DNA from: CAVVDY01 sp963819645
GTDB lineage: Bacteria; Acidobacteriota; Terriglobia; Terriglobales; Acidobacteriaceae
DNA length: 64,000 nucleotides
Assembly (NCBI GenBank): GCA_963819645.1
Contig: CAWFWZ010000003.1
Coordinates: 1 to 64,000, forward strand
Reading direction: 5' to 3'
Shown here piece after piece: positions 28,693-37,951 of this stretch (the first letter of the stretch is position 1; each line of letters opens with the position of its first letter). The translations under genes and the position numbers were made by a program. The notes under the pieces were generated by a model. It had not been told where the DNA came from. It did no database searches and worked only from the letters and a program-made list of their open reading frames with translations.

Positions 28693-30138
28693 TTAATTCG
28701 GATGGGCCGTACAGTAATTCGGAACGGTGGAAAGTCCGGCCGGGTTATCGATCACCGTCAGGTCCGCGGGCTGATTGTGCCAACGGCAACGCGCACCCGC
28801 CAGGTCTTCTCTCTTCTGCTTGAATACGGTCACCCACTGCTGAATGACTTCGTCTTCCGACTGTCCCTGCTTGAAGGTTCCATCGCTGTTGTGGTGCTCG
28901 GGCATCTCGGCGACCCTTCCGGCTTTGAAGAGGTCTGAGATTTGTTTGTCCGTCAACTGACACATCAAGCCGGCAACCATGCGACGGCCTTCTTCGCTGA
29001 TAGTCGGATTGTCCAGCCCGTCCTTTGCGGTCAAGCTCTTGTGTAGCTCCGCCTGGCACTCCTGCGGCTGCTTGTTTGATCCGGCAGGCGCACCACCCTT
29101 AGCCCATACCTTTTTGTTTGACCAGTCTTGGAGATTCACTTTTGCGGTGGAATTGCTGGTGAATATGCCGCCACCACCGAACGTTGCCCCGACATCTTGT
29201 ACCACCAGCTTCGATTCCTCGCAGGTTGTCGTAAACGGATTGGTGCTGGAATCCACCTTCACGCCGTTGCAGATGAGGCGCTGCTGGGGAGGCTTGTTGT
29301 CACTGTGGCTGATAAAAGCAGCCATCAGTTTGAGCCCGTCCTTCTCGTAGCTGGGGCGGCCACTGAGTTCCTGGAATTCTTTCCAGCTCCAGCCTTCGTC
29401 TTCATTACCCATCACATACATTTTGTGACCGTCGTATTTTCGTACGATCGACGACTGAGGATAGCTCCGGTCGCCCGGCGCACCATTGCCCGACTCCGGA
29501 TCGGATGGGCAGTTCGTACAATCAACGCGGATCGGGAACCATGCGTCGGTGTAGAAACCCATCGCCCACAGCAGCCGGCTGGAGATGATTTCGGCATAGA
29601 CCTCACGGTTATCGGCGCCGAACTTCACTTTGACCGGTTCTTCCTTGCTGTCGTCGGTCACGGTTTGGACCGCTCCATCTGTGCTCTCGACCTTAACGAT
29701 CTTGCACAGGAACTTGGGAGTGTTGCCTCCCATCTTCGCGCCAGGCTCGACAAACTCGCAGGTCACCTTATCGTTGTAGTGAAACTGGACGAGCTTCTTT
29801 TTCTGCGCCGGACCAGCCATTATGTCGACGGAGGCCACATCCTGCGCCTTGAAGATGGAGGCATTCTTGATGGCAGTCTGCCTGTCCTTGGCAGAGTAGA
29901 ACTCCTCCTTCGGAGTGTCGCTCGACTGGGGCGTAGTCGTTTGCGACCAGCTTCTTGCGGAGAAGACCACGCCGCTGAGCAGCGCCGCGACCACGGCAGC
30001 ACGCGACAAAGAACCCAGCTTCGGCGATCTTTTCGTTACCCCATTCCAGATAGCACTGGGCCGATTGCGCAAGAACCTCGCGGCCGTCCAGACCTTTTCA
30101 GGAACGGAAGAATGGACGTTCGATCGATAGCGGTTCAT
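28693..30138 (-). CDS. exported protein with kinase-like motifs, unknown function
   Basis: I do not recognise the family with certainty. ATG 30138 has AAAGGA upstream (the frame opens at 30168). A membrane anchor or signal, AAVVAALLSGVVFSA, lies at residues about 47-61. The body holds PVKVKFGADNREVYAEIISS then RLLWAMGFYTD, reminiscent of the ATP-Lys/helix-C Glu region of HipA/Fam20-like kinases. Next come ISHSDNKPPQQRL (residues about 276-288, compare H-x-D-x-K-P-x-N) and LVVQDVGATFGGGG (compare the DFG-like metal site). Several Cys pairs (VDCTNCP) suggest an oxidising compartment. An exported protein or small-molecule kinase is a hypothesis only. Confidence 0.65.
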   Translation of the reverse strand: MNRYRSNVHSSVPEKVWTAARFLRNRPSAIWNGVTKRSPKLGSLSRAAVVAALLSGVVFSARSWSQTTTPQSSDTPKEEFYSAKDRQTAIKNASIFKAQDVASVDIMAGPAQKKKLVQFHYNDKVTCEFVEPGAKMGGNTPKFLCKIVKVESTDGAVQTVTDDSKEEPVKVKFGADNREVYAEIISSRLLWAMGFYTDAWFPIRVDCTNCPSDPESGNGAPGDRSYPQSSIVRKYDGHKMYVMGNEDEGWSWKEFQELSGRPSYEKDGLKLMAAFISHSDNKPPQQRLICNGVKVDSSTNPFTTTCEESKLVVQDVGATFGGGGIFTSNSTAKVNLQDWSNKKVWAKGGAPAGSNKQPQECQAELHKSLTAKDGLDNPTISEEGRRMVAGLMCQLTDKQISDLFKAGRVAEMPEHHNSDGTFKQGQSEDEVIQQWVTVFKQKREDLAGARCRWHNQPADLTVIDNPAGLSTVPNYCTAHPN

Positions 30139-30519
30139 AGCGATCCTTTCTCGAAGAGCAGGTTGCATTCATAAAGTTGAAGCAAACCTGTATCCAAACG
30201 GACGCGGCGGCCAAGCTAGGCAACCCCTCACGTCCACTCTTTAGAATCTGTGCCAAGCATTGTACGCGCCATTTGGAGGCAAGCCACTACTTTTTGGTAG
30301 TTGCGCGGCCCGGACTGGTTGAGGCAGGTGTCTCGACGAGAGGCATCGAAAGGCCATTGCACCAAAAGAAATACCCGATTGACGACTATCCATATCGATA
30401 GCGACTATCCGCTCCGCACCAGATAGAGCGAGCCCACCGGCGTCTACTCACAGCGAGAACCGGTCCCCGGTGTCAACGGAGCTAAGTTGCCGATACGAAG
30501 TCGGCAAGGGAAGGCCAAG
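30139..30519. other. intergenic region, no gene seen
   Basis: About 380 bases separate the exported protein's start from the methyltransferase stop. No coding signal, repeat or convincing hairpin was found. It should hold the promoter of the 30138-to-26435 gene set, but no clear boxes were identified. Confidence 0.5.
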
Positions 30520-31185
30520 TTATAGCGTTCTGCGACCTGTCGCAAGAATCCAGTTTTTTCCTGACCTGTGCTGAGTGGCGACCTCGGTGAACCCTGCCTC
30601 GATCAGCAGATTGCGGTGTTCCTCGTCACTCAGGTATGCAGCTCGAAGCAGCGGCATGACCACTCCATAGAGCAGGCGAAATGGGCCGCCACGATAGGTT
30701 TCCGCGATCAGGACGAATTTCCCACCGGGTTTGAGGACACGCAAGACCTCGCGAACATTGGCCGGCAGGTCGGGCCAGTAGTAATGCGTTTCCACGGCGG
30801 TCACAATGTCAAAGGTGTGATCCGGGAACGGCAATGCAACCACTGAGCCCTGTTCAATCTGGACTCGGCCGGCCTCGATCTCCTGGGCGTTGGTGTTTCG
30901 CGAAACCTCGACGCTGGTGGGTGAGTAGTCGAGCCCGAACACCTTGCCCTCGGGTGCCAGCGCCGCGAGCTTCTGTATAGTCCGCCCGCCACCGCAACCG
31001 ATATCGAGAATCGTGGCATCTGCTGGAATCGTGACCTGGACCAGCCCCCAATCGGTCATGGCGCTGTGGGTGATATTCATCGCCCGCAGGGCGCGCCTGC
31101 CCAACGGGCCGCTGGGCTTTCGAACCTGACGCAACAACCAGGCGATCAGGAGGACCGCCACTACCAGCCGAACTAAAAACAACAT
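30520..31185 (-). CDS. class I SAM-dependent methyltransferase with N-terminal membrane anchor
   Basis: ATG 31185 follows GGAGAG at good spacing (the frame opens at 31293). A hydrophobic N-terminus (FLVRLVVAVLLIAWLL) is followed by a Methyltransf_11-type domain: motif I ATILDIGCGGGRTIQKLA, the acidic end of strand 2 in VFGLDYSPTSVEV, VVALPFPDHTFDIVTA, and VLRVLKPGGKFVLIAE. The substrate is unknown; membrane tethering suggests a lipid or quinone-like acceptor. Confidence 0.85.
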   Translation of the reverse strand: MLFLVRLVVAVLLIAWLLRQVRKPSGPLGRRALRAMNITHSAMTDWGLVQVTIPADATILDIGCGGGRTIQKLAALAPEGKVFGLDYSPTSVEVSRNTNAQEIEAGRVQIEQGSVVALPFPDHTFDIVTAVETHYYWPDLPANVREVLRVLKPGGKFVLIAETYRGGPFRLLYGVVMPLLRAAYLSDEEHRNLLIEAGFTEVATQHRSGKNWILATGRRTL

Positions 31186-31361
31186 GCAAAGTCTCTCCGC
31201 GAAGTGAATTAGCCACAACTGCGGTCGCAGCATGACGCTTGATTTCGTCACCTTCATGCGGGCCGCCGATCGCCAAAAACAATTTACAATCACCGCACCT
31301 TGGACGGCGATTCTTGAGCTCCGAGAAGACCGACTCCGCGCGACTTGCTTCAGGGTGAGCG

Positions 31362-32969
31362 ATGAACCAAATCGAGACAGTCGAGTTCGTATTTCTCCTT
31401 TTGCTGTTCTTCATCGTGGTCTTTGGGATATTGGCGCGCAAGTTGCGGATCGCGTACCCGATTGTCATGGTGCTGGGTGGCCTGGCGCTCAGTTTCATCC
31501 CCGCAATTCCGCCCATCACTCTTAGCCCTGATCTCATCTTTCTGGTCGTATTGCCTCCTCTGTTGTACTCGTCCGCCTGGACCACCTCATGGCGCGACTT
31601 CCGGTACAACATCGTCAGCATCTCGTTCCTTGCCTTTGGCCTGGTGGCCTTCACTGTTATCGGCGTCGCTCTCGCGGCGCCACACGTCTTCCACGGCGTC
31701 GATTGGCGGGTCGGCCTGGTGCTGGGATCCGTTGTTGCTCCGACTGACGCGATTGCTGCCTCTTCGATCGCACGGCGGATCGGGCTTCCCGGCCGCATCG
31801 TTGACATCCTCGAAGGCGAAAGCCTGGTCAATGACGCAAGCGGCCTTCTAGCCTTGGAATTCGCGATCGGAATTCTCGTCCACCAACGCATACCGACCTT
31901 CTCCAGCGGCATGTTGACCTTCGTCTGGCTTACGGCTGGCGGCATCGCCATCGGATTGGCGGTGGGATGGGTCGTAAATCGCTTCGAGCGCTGGATCAAT
32001 GATGGTCCCATCGAAGTAGCCATCAGTATCCTGGTGCCCTTTGTAGCCTACCTTGCTGCGCAATCCGTGCACGCCTCAGGAGTGCTGGCGGTCGTGAGCT
32101 GCGGTTTGTTTCTTTCGCGACGTAGCGCCAGTTTCTTCTCGCCGTTGGTGCGCATCGGTGCCTGGTCAGTCTGGGAATCACTGACTTTCATCCTGAACGG
32201 GCTGGTATTCGTTCTGATCGGCCTGCAATTTCAGTCTATGCGGGCATCGATTCGCGGCTACGGAGTTCGGACCATCGTTATCTATGGCTCGATTTTCAGT
32301 CTCATGCTTATCGTGCTGCGGCTGGCATGGGTCTTTCCTGGTGCAGGCCTCTCCTACTGGATTCGCAGGCGATTCCTGCATCAGCCTGAGGCTGCGCCGA
32401 ATACCCGGTACAAGTTTGTTGTTGGATGGACTGGCATGCGCGGTGTCGTCTCGCTTGCGGCAGCGCTGGCTCTTCCCACAGTATTGGCCGACGGTTCGCC
32501 CTTTCCCCATCGCGACTTGATTATCTGCCTGACCTTTTGCGTGATTCTGGTCACGCTAGTACTGCAAGGGCTGACTTTGCCGCCGCTGATCCGTTTTCTC
32601 GGCCTTGCCGGAGCCGCGGGACCCGACTGCGAAGAGTTGGAAGCACGGCGTATCGTGACCGAGGCTGCGGTCTCGTACCTTGAAGGCGCCCGAGCTCGCG
32701 ATACAGACACTACCGGCGACGCTTATGAAGACCTTGTCAATCATTATCGCCAGCGACTGAGGAGCATCGGAGTGAGCGCGGACCCAGGAGACGTGAGCAG
32801 TTACGCGCGATATGTCGAAATATCGCTGGAGACTTTGCGGGTGGAACGGGAGACGGCGATTCAACTGCGCAACGAAGGCCGCATCAACGACACCGTCTTA
32901 CGTCGTCTTGAACGGGAACTGGACCTGAGTGAATCGCGCCTGGTTGATAGCGATAGTTTTTCTGATTGA
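31362..32969 (+). CDS. Na+/H+ antiporter, CPA1/NhaP family
   Basis: This is a 535-residue inner-membrane exchanger with about twelve spans. The ion-binding region reads GSVVAPTDAIAASSIARR and ILEGESLVNDASGLLAL, and WTGMRGVVSLAAALALP is the conserved Arg-containing helix. A cytoplasmic C-terminal tail of about 110 charged residues follows. Its stop codon TGA is directly adjacent to the stop of the convergent gene; together they form TGATCA. Confidence 0.92.
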   Translation: MNQIETVEFVFLLLLFFIVVFGILARKLRIAYPIVMVLGGLALSFIPAIPPITLSPDLIFLVVLPPLLYSSAWTTSWRDFRYNIVSISFLAFGLVAFTVIGVALAAPHVFHGVDWRVGLVLGSVVAPTDAIAASSIARRIGLPGRIVDILEGESLVNDASGLLALEFAIGILVHQRIPTFSSGMLTFVWLTAGGIAIGLAVGWVVNRFERWINDGPIEVAISILVPFVAYLAAQSVHASGVLAVVSCGLFLSRRSASFFSPLVRIGAWSVWESLTFILNGLVFVLIGLQFQSMRASIRGYGVRTIVIYGSIFSLMLIVLRLAWVFPGAGLSYWIRRRFLHQPEAAPNTRYKFVVGWTGMRGVVSLAAALALPTVLADGSPFPHRDLIICLTFCVILVTLVLQGLTLPPLIRFLGLAGAAGPDCEELEARRIVTEAAVSYLEGARARDTDTTGDAYEDLVNHYRQRLRSIGVSADPGDVSSYARYVEISLETLRVERETAIQLRNEGRINDTVLRRLERELDLSESRLVDSDSFSD

Positions 32970-33926
32970 TCACGAGCTTCCAATCAGTATTCCTGTAGCG
33001 AAGACGAGAACGCCGCCCAGCACAACCTGGAACGCCGCCGACAAGATTGGCGTGTCCATGTAGCGATGACGGATGTAGCTGATCACGGCAAGCTCGATTG
33101 CGACAATGACCACGGCCAGTCCGAAAGCAACTCGAAAATCGGAGATGAGAAATGGCAGGGTGTGGCCGATGCCGCCCGCGGCCGTCATCAGGCCGGTAAT
33201 AGAACCGCGCAAGAGTGGACGCCCGCGTCCGGTAAGAGATCCATCGTCGGAGAGCGCTTCTGCGAACGCCATCGAGATGCCGGCGCCAACCGAGGCTGCA
33301 AGCCCGACCAGGAAGGCGTCCCAACTGCTCTTGGTCGCAAAGGCAGCGGCGAAGACCGGCGCCAGCGTCGAGACCGAACCGTCCATCAAGCCGGCTAGTC
33401 CGGGCTGCACAATCTGCAACATGAACAGACGCCGCTGAGCGTCTTCTTCCTTCTGTCCGACCGCCGGGGTTATCTTCTCCTGCAATTGCTCGGCGACTGC
33501 GTAATGGCGGCGTTCAACCTCGGCGAGGTCGCCCAACAGTTTGCGGATTCCGATGTCGGTCACCTGTTGTATGGCCCGCTCATAGAAGCGACGCGTCTCA
33601 TACTCCATCACTTCGACCTGCTTGCGCACGTCGGCGATGCGCAAGGGTCGCGCCAGCCACAAGGGACGCCGCTGCACAAATCCTTTAACGTCGTTGCGCC
33701 GGATCAACGGAATGTGCTCGCCGAAGCGGGACTGGTAAGTTTCCATGAGGCTGTTGCGATGCTCGGTCTCCTCCGCCCTCATTTCGTCGAAGAGCTTTGC
33801 CGTATCCGGATATTCGTCGCGGAGGCCATCTGCGTAGTCGGCATAGATGCGCGCGTCTTCTTCTTCCAGCGAAATCGCCAGCGCCAGAATCTCCCGTTCC
33901 GACAGGTCACGGAATTTCTTTGCCAA
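32970..33926 (-). CDS. mbfA: MbfA-like ferritin-VIT1 iron/manganese exporter
   Basis: Membrane-bound ferritin A exports iron and protects from peroxide in other bacteria. TTG 33926 is preceded by AAGGAGGAG and gives a family-like start, AKKFRDLSEREILALAIS. The N-terminal rubrerythrin-like domain supplies iron ligands: EEEDARIY, EETEHRNS, EYETRRFYE and EVERRHYAV. The C-terminal VIT1/CCC1 domain has GLAGLMDGSVSTLAPVFAAAF and three to four membrane spans. A frame extends upstream to 34046 but lacks a ribosome site and family similarity. Confidence 0.9.
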   Translation of the reverse strand: MAKKFRDLSEREILALAISLEEEDARIYADYADGLRDEYPDTAKLFDEMRAEETEHRNSLMETYQSRFGEHIPLIRRNDVKGFVQRRPLWLARPLRIADVRKQVEVMEYETRRFYERAIQQVTDIGIRKLLGDLAEVERRHYAVAEQLQEKITPAVGQKEEDAQRRLFMLQIVQPGLAGLMDGSVSTLAPVFAAAFATKSSWDAFLVGLAASVGAGISMAFAEALSDDGSLTGRGRPLLRGSITGLMTAAGGIGHTLPFLISDFRVAFGLAVVIVAIELAVISYIRHRYMDTPILSAAFQVVLGGVLVFATGILIGSS

Positions 33927-34057
33927 GTGCTCCTCCTTGCCCGGGGTAATGCTGCAACAAAGAACAACAATGTAGCAACTTGAAAGATGTACGAAGTGTT
34001 GGGCGACGGCCCCGGCATCCTGGCAGTCTTTTATGTACGCTCCCATACAATCGAATC

Positions 34058-35140
34058 ATGCAGCCATGGGACGCGGTCGTTGTCGGCGCAGGAGTCATCG
34101 GCCTCTCGCTGGGGCGACGCCTCAGGCAGGAAGGCCTGCGCGTGCTGGTCATCGACAAGGGCGAGCCGGGCCGCGAAGCTTCCTATGCGGCGGGTGGCAT
34201 GATCGCGCATTGTGATCCGCACTTGCCTGATGCGATGAGGCCGTTGGCAATCGCCAGCGCGGCGATGTATCCCGAGTTTGCTCGTGAGCTGCAGGAAGAA
34301 TCCGGAGAGTCGCCCGACTTACGCGATCAGGGAACACTCGCATTCTTTGCCGAGGATGAGCGTCCCGGGTGCGAAGGTGTTCGTGCGATTGCCGTCGACG
34401 AGATCCAGGAACTCGAGCCGGCGATGACGCTGAGAGCGCCAGCTTATTTTCTGCCGGAGCGCAGCGTCGATCCTCGCACGTTGTGTAGCGCTCTCACCAA
34501 AGCCGCGAAGAATCGTGGCGTGGACTTCGTTACCGGCTCGGCTGTAACCGAAGTAGATGTTCAGAACGGCCTCGCGGTGGGCGTGAAAACAGCTCGTTCA
34601 AGCTATGCCGCCGGGGTTGTCGTCAACTGTGCTGGAGCGTGGGCCTCGCAGATACAACCTCTCGGACTACCGACGCACCCCGCCAAGGGCCAGATGGTTT
34701 GTGTGGTGCCTGCTCCAGAAGACGCGAGCGAAGCTCCCCTGGTTGAGCACGTGGTGCGCACGCCAGATATCTACATCATTCCGCGCAGCGATCGGCGGAT
34801 TCTTTTGGGCGCGACACTTGAAGATGCGGGATTTGACAAGCGTACGGATGCCGAGACGATTGAGCGGTTATACAAAGCGGCGGCGGCAGTGGTCCCCAAG
34901 ATCGGCCAGATGCGTATTCACGACGCGTGGGCGGGACTGCGTCCGGCCTCACCGGATGGCCTGCCGATATTGGGAGCCACTTCAATACCCGGCTACTTTG
35001 CCGCTACTGGACACTACCGCGACGGAATCATGCTGGCACCGATCACGGCAGAGGTGATGACAAGCCTAATCGTTGGGAGAGAAAGTAACTTCGATTTGGC
35101 ACCCTTCTCGCCAGCCCGCTTCGCGACAAAATCGAGCTGA
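34058..35140 (+). CDS. thiO: glycine oxidase ThiO-like FAD-dependent oxidoreductase
   Basis: ThiO oxidises glycine to the imine used for the thiazole of thiamin. ATG 34058 directly precedes the dinucleotide fold AVVVGAGVIGLSLGRRL; acidic residue D34 of VLVIDKG binds FAD ribose. GREASYAAGGMIAHCDPH is the usual flavin-contact region. DIYIIPRSDRRILLGAT and AWAGLRPASPDGLPILG are typical DAO-family motifs, with YRDGIMLAPITAEV at the end. No other thi gene is in the window, so another D-amino-acid-oxidase-like role is possible. Confidence 0.83.
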   Translation: MQPWDAVVVGAGVIGLSLGRRLRQEGLRVLVIDKGEPGREASYAAGGMIAHCDPHLPDAMRPLAIASAAMYPEFARELQEESGESPDLRDQGTLAFFAEDERPGCEGVRAIAVDEIQELEPAMTLRAPAYFLPERSVDPRTLCSALTKAAKNRGVDFVTGSAVTEVDVQNGLAVGVKTARSSYAAGVVVNCAGAWASQIQPLGLPTHPAKGQMVCVVPAPEDASEAPLVEHVVRTPDIYIIPRSDRRILLGATLEDAGFDKRTDAETIERLYKAAAAVVPKIGQMRIHDAWAGLRPASPDGLPILGATSIPGYFAATGHYRDGIMLAPITAEVMTSLIVGRESNFDLAPFSPARFATKSS

Positions 35141-35149
35141 GGTGTGTGA

Positions 35150-35176
35150 AGAAAAGCCCCGCCGCTTGACGGGGCT
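35150..35176 (-). terminator. terminator of atpE
   Basis: On the minus strand AGCCCC and GGGGCT pair around a 10-base loop and are followed by TTTTC, 25 bases after the atpE stop. It faces the end of thiO and may serve both. Confidence 0.7.
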
Positions 35177-35200
35177 GTGATGAACCTTAAGGTCTGGTTT

Positions 35201-35518
35201 TTATTGGGGGACGACCTTGGCGAAGATGATAACCAGTGCGAACAGCACCAGCGATTCGATGAAGGCCAGACCAAGAATCAGCGCCAGCTGAATTCCAGGA
35301 CGGGCAGCAGGATTGCGCGCCATGCCTTCGCAGGCAGCCGCGCCCACCTTTCCCTGGCCGAGAGCGGCCAAGCCGGAAGCGATGGCAATGCCAAAGCCGG
35401 AGGCGATCGCGACCCAATTGACACCGCCGGCAGCGGCTCCGCCACCTTGCGCGTAGGCAGGCATGGTCATCATCGAGATGGCCAGCAACGAGAAGAACAC
35501 CAACATCACTTTCCGCAT
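35201..35518 (-). CDS. atpE: F0F1 ATP synthase subunit c
   Basis: This is the rotor ring subunit. The 105-residue protein carries an extra N-terminal signal-like segment (LVFFSLLAISMMTMPAYA), so the mature hairpin begins near residue 25. Helix 1 ends GLAALGQGKVGAAA, the polar loop is ARNPAARPG, and helix 2 holds the ion-binding glutamate in LGLAFIESLVLFALVI. The Gln of GQG and Ser after the Glu resemble Na+-type sites, but the Thr and Tyr of classical Na+ rings are absent, so H+ is more likely. It lies about 200 bases downstream of atpB. Confidence 0.93.
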   Translation of the reverse strand: MRKVMLVFFSLLAISMMTMPAYAQGGGAAAGGVNWVAIASGFGIAIASGLAALGQGKVGAAACEGMARNPAARPGIQLALILGLAFIESLVLFALVIIFAKVVPQ

Positions 35519-35716
35519 TTCACTTTCTCCTTTTATGAACTGCTGCCAGTGGGTGGTTGGCGCTCACCGTGCTGGCGCCCTCACGCTTGCAGCAAGACGT
35601 TATTAGCGTCAGTTCAGGTACTCAGGCATTCAGGTCTCATCCGACAAGCTTCATTGCAACCTGGAACACTGATCACATCTGTCTGACAGCCTGATAGCTG
35701 ATAGCTGGAAACGCTA
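35519..35716. other. atpB-atpE spacer with a short AGCTGATAGCTG-type repeat
   Basis: About 200 bases separate the two F0 genes. A degenerate TGATAGCTGATAGCTGGA array at about 35690-35710 is the only structure seen. Confidence 0.4.
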
Positions 35717-36448
35717 TTAGTGCTCGTGCGCGACTGCTTCACCTATGTATACGGTTGCCAGCAGCACAAAGATGTACGTCTGGATGAACGACACGCCGAT
35801 GTGGAGCAACATGAAAATCACCGGGATGCCGATCGGGATCAGCGAGAAGAACACCAGCGTCACCATGTCGCCGGCGAACATGTTGGCAAAAAGACGTACG
35901 GTGAGCGAAAGGATACGTGCCAGGTGGCTCGCCACTTCGATGACAAACATCAGCGGCGCCAGCCACCACACCGGTCCCAGGAAGTGCTTGATATAGCCGA
36001 AACCGTTATGCCGGATACCGTGCAGGTGGTAGTAAAACCATGTGACCAGGGCGCAGCCCAGCGGAACGGAGGGTATGGCAGTCGGCGACTCCAGGCCGGG
36101 GATGAGTCCGATCAGATTGCACGAAAGGATGTAGACCCCCAGCGTACACAGGTATCCGGTGTAGCCTTCGTAGCCGTGTCCGATGACCTCGTGCGCCTGC
36201 GTTCCGACGAACGAATCGATGCCCTCAAAGGTGTGCTGCAACGGGCCGGGGTCATCCACCGAGAGGCGCATCCGAACCAGGATGAAAATCAGCAGCAGCA
36301 GGACCGCCACCAGGATCTGCATCGCCACGTAGTTGGTGATTGGCGCTTGCGGATAGCGGCTCGGCACGTGTACGGCGTTCAAGATGGCGTTAGCCACGCC
36401 GCCGAAGTACTTATTCAGGAGTGCTGTAATCCAGAGTTGCTCAGGCAT
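35717..36448 (-). CDS. atpB: F0F1 ATP synthase subunit a
   Basis: This is the stator half-channel subunit, 243 residues with five to six spans. The essential arginine is in SLTVRLFANMFAGD, and the C-terminal helix is SFIQTYIFVLLATVYIGEAVAHEH. EGIDSFVGTQAHEVIGHGYEG is an expected periplasmic loop. It follows atpI at an 82-base distance. Confidence 0.93.
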   Translation of the reverse strand: MPEQLWITALLNKYFGGVANAILNAVHVPSRYPQAPITNYVAMQILVAVLLLLIFILVRMRLSVDDPGPLQHTFEGIDSFVGTQAHEVIGHGYEGYTGYLCTLGVYILSCNLIGLIPGLESPTAIPSVPLGCALVTWFYYHLHGIRHNGFGYIKHFLGPVWWLAPLMFVIEVASHLARILSLTVRLFANMFAGDMVTLVFFSLIPIGIPVIFMLLHIGVSFIQTYIFVLLATVYIGEAVAHEH

Positions 36449-36530
36449 CAGTACGATCGCTTTATGAAGGACTTACTTTCGACTCTCGACGCACGCGGGG
36501 CGCTTCCTGATTCTGGCGTAGAGAGGTATT

Positions 36531-36988
36531 TCAGGAAATCAAAGCTCGTGCCGCAGGCCCATGAACAAGCTCGACTCCCGTCTCACAGGCGATTGCCGCG
36601 ATGGGCAGACACACTCCGCTCAGGAAGCCGAACAGACCTGCTCTTGAAACCTTAAATATAGCATAGGCAGCGATTGCGATTGAGACGTAGCGCAGCAGGG
36701 CGCGCAGCACCAGCAGGCCGCCGCGCTCACTGCTTTTGCCGGTGGTCATGCGTTCGCCCAGCGCGTCGACCATGCGCTCAAGCCAGCGGTGATTGATGTA
36801 GGAGATGCCGGCGCCGATCAGGAATCCGAGCAATGCCTGCCCATCCGAAGAACCAGCCGCACAACAGCACGCCCAGGCCGGAGAGGCCCGAGCATGAAGC
36901 GGCGAATGCGCAGCAGTGCCCGGTCATAGAACTGCTGCGCGTCAGGTTTCGGGAGCTCGGTCACGGCACAACTATACGGCACTGTCAT
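36531..36988 (-). CDS. atpI: ATP synthase subunit I (frameshifted)
   Basis: AtpI is a small four-helix membrane protein aiding c-ring assembly or Mg2+ supply. ATG 36988 overlaps the sua5 stop by ATGA. The first piece reads QQFYDRALLRIRRFML, then a shift gives LSGLGVLLCGWFFGWAGI, and another leads to LLGFLIGAGISYINHRWLER and the C-terminal helices (VSIAIAAYAIFKVS, LFGFLSGVCLPIAAIACE). Two single-base breaks near 36890 and 36830 split it. The order atpI-atpB-atpE is the classical one. Confidence 0.75.
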
Positions 36989-37941
36989 CGTGCGGAAGCG
37001 CGCCGCAAGCGGTCCAACACGCCCTCCCACTCTGGCGTCTCCTCAGGAGCTTCGACGGCAATCCAGTCGTAACCGGCGTCATCCAGGTCGTGCAGTACCG
37101 CGTAGAGGCGGGACGCATATTCACGAGGACTGTCTGGCATTGGCACGACATGCGCTTCGTGTAAGGGCCCACTGTGAAGTTGCAGATAGGTGCCGTGGCC
37201 GCGCTCGGGGACGGCTCCTTCCGACACCAGGATCAGCGGCGTCTTCGGGCTGTAGTGCAGCGGGTGCATGCCCGGCGACGGGTGTGCTGCGGTCGTGGGC
37301 TGATCGTGCAAAGCAACCGGACCGACCAGGTCTTCGATCTGCGAGCGCGAAATGCCTCCGGGACGAAGAACCACGAACGGCTCTTCAACCAACGAGAGCA
37401 CGGTCGATTCGATACCGACTTCGCAGGGGCCTCCGTCGAGAACGTACGCAACTCGCCGGCCCAAACCACGTCGCACGTGCTCGGCAGTCGTGGGGGAAAG
37501 TTGCGTGAATCGATTAGCGCTGGGCGCAGCCACTGAAATGCCTGCCTCGCGTAAGAGCGCCAGCGCTACGGGATGGGCAGGCATGCGCAATCCAACCGTC
37601 GGCAAGCCTGCGGTCACGATATCAGGGATCAATGGCCGCTTCTTGACGACCAGCGTCAGTGGCCCCGGCCAGAAGCGCTCTGCGAGACGCTGTGCAGCGT
37701 CGGGCCATTCGGCGGCAAGCTCTCGAGCCATCTCGATTGAGCTGACATGGACAATTAGTGGGCTGGTGCGCGGTCTGCCCTTGGCCTCGAAAATTCGCGA
37801 TACGGCAACTAAGTCGAGCGCATTGGCTCCTAATCCGTAGACCGTCTCCGTAGGAAACGCCACCAGCCTCCCGTCGCGCAGCAACGCGGCAGCGTCTTTG
37901 ATCTGCTGCTCAGTCACGCCGAATTGTTCTTCGAGCGTCAT
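36985..37941 (-). CDS. sua5: L-threonylcarbamoyladenylate synthase (Sua5/YrdC type)
   Basis: It makes the threonylcarbamoyl-AMP used for t6A37 of ANN-decoding tRNAs. ATG 37941 is chosen (MTLEEQFGVTEQQ), since the sequence upstream to 38061 lacks family features. The YrdC domain is clear: LVAFPTETVYGLGANAL, FEAKGRPRTSPLIVHV, RFWPGPLTLVVKK, TVGLRMPAHPVAL and VAAPSANRFTQLSPT, GIESTVLSL. The C-terminal Sua5 domain (SPGMHPLHYSPKTPLILV) follows. Its stop overlaps the start of atpI (ATGA). Confidence 0.92.
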   Translation of the reverse strand: MTLEEQFGVTEQQIKDAAALLRDGRLVAFPTETVYGLGANALDLVAVSRIFEAKGRPRTSPLIVHVSSIEMARELAAEWPDAAQRLAERFWPGPLTLVVKKRPLIPDIVTAGLPTVGLRMPAHPVALALLREAGISVAAPSANRFTQLSPTTAEHVRRGLGRRVAYVLDGGPCEVGIESTVLSLVEEPFVVLRPGGISRSQIEDLVGPVALHDQPTTAAHPSPGMHPLHYSPKTPLILVSEGAVPERGHGTYLQLHSGPLHEAHVVPMPDSPREYASRLYAVLHDLDDAGYDWIAVEAPEETPEWEGVLDRLRRASAR

Positions 37942-37951
37942 CGATGGTCGC

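Noticed and set aside
30854..32023. Long minus-strand open frame of 389 codons
   Set aside because: It is antisense to the Na+/H+ antiporter, whose plus-strand protein shows clear family motifs; the minus product is Arg/Pro/Thr-rich with no recognisable domain.
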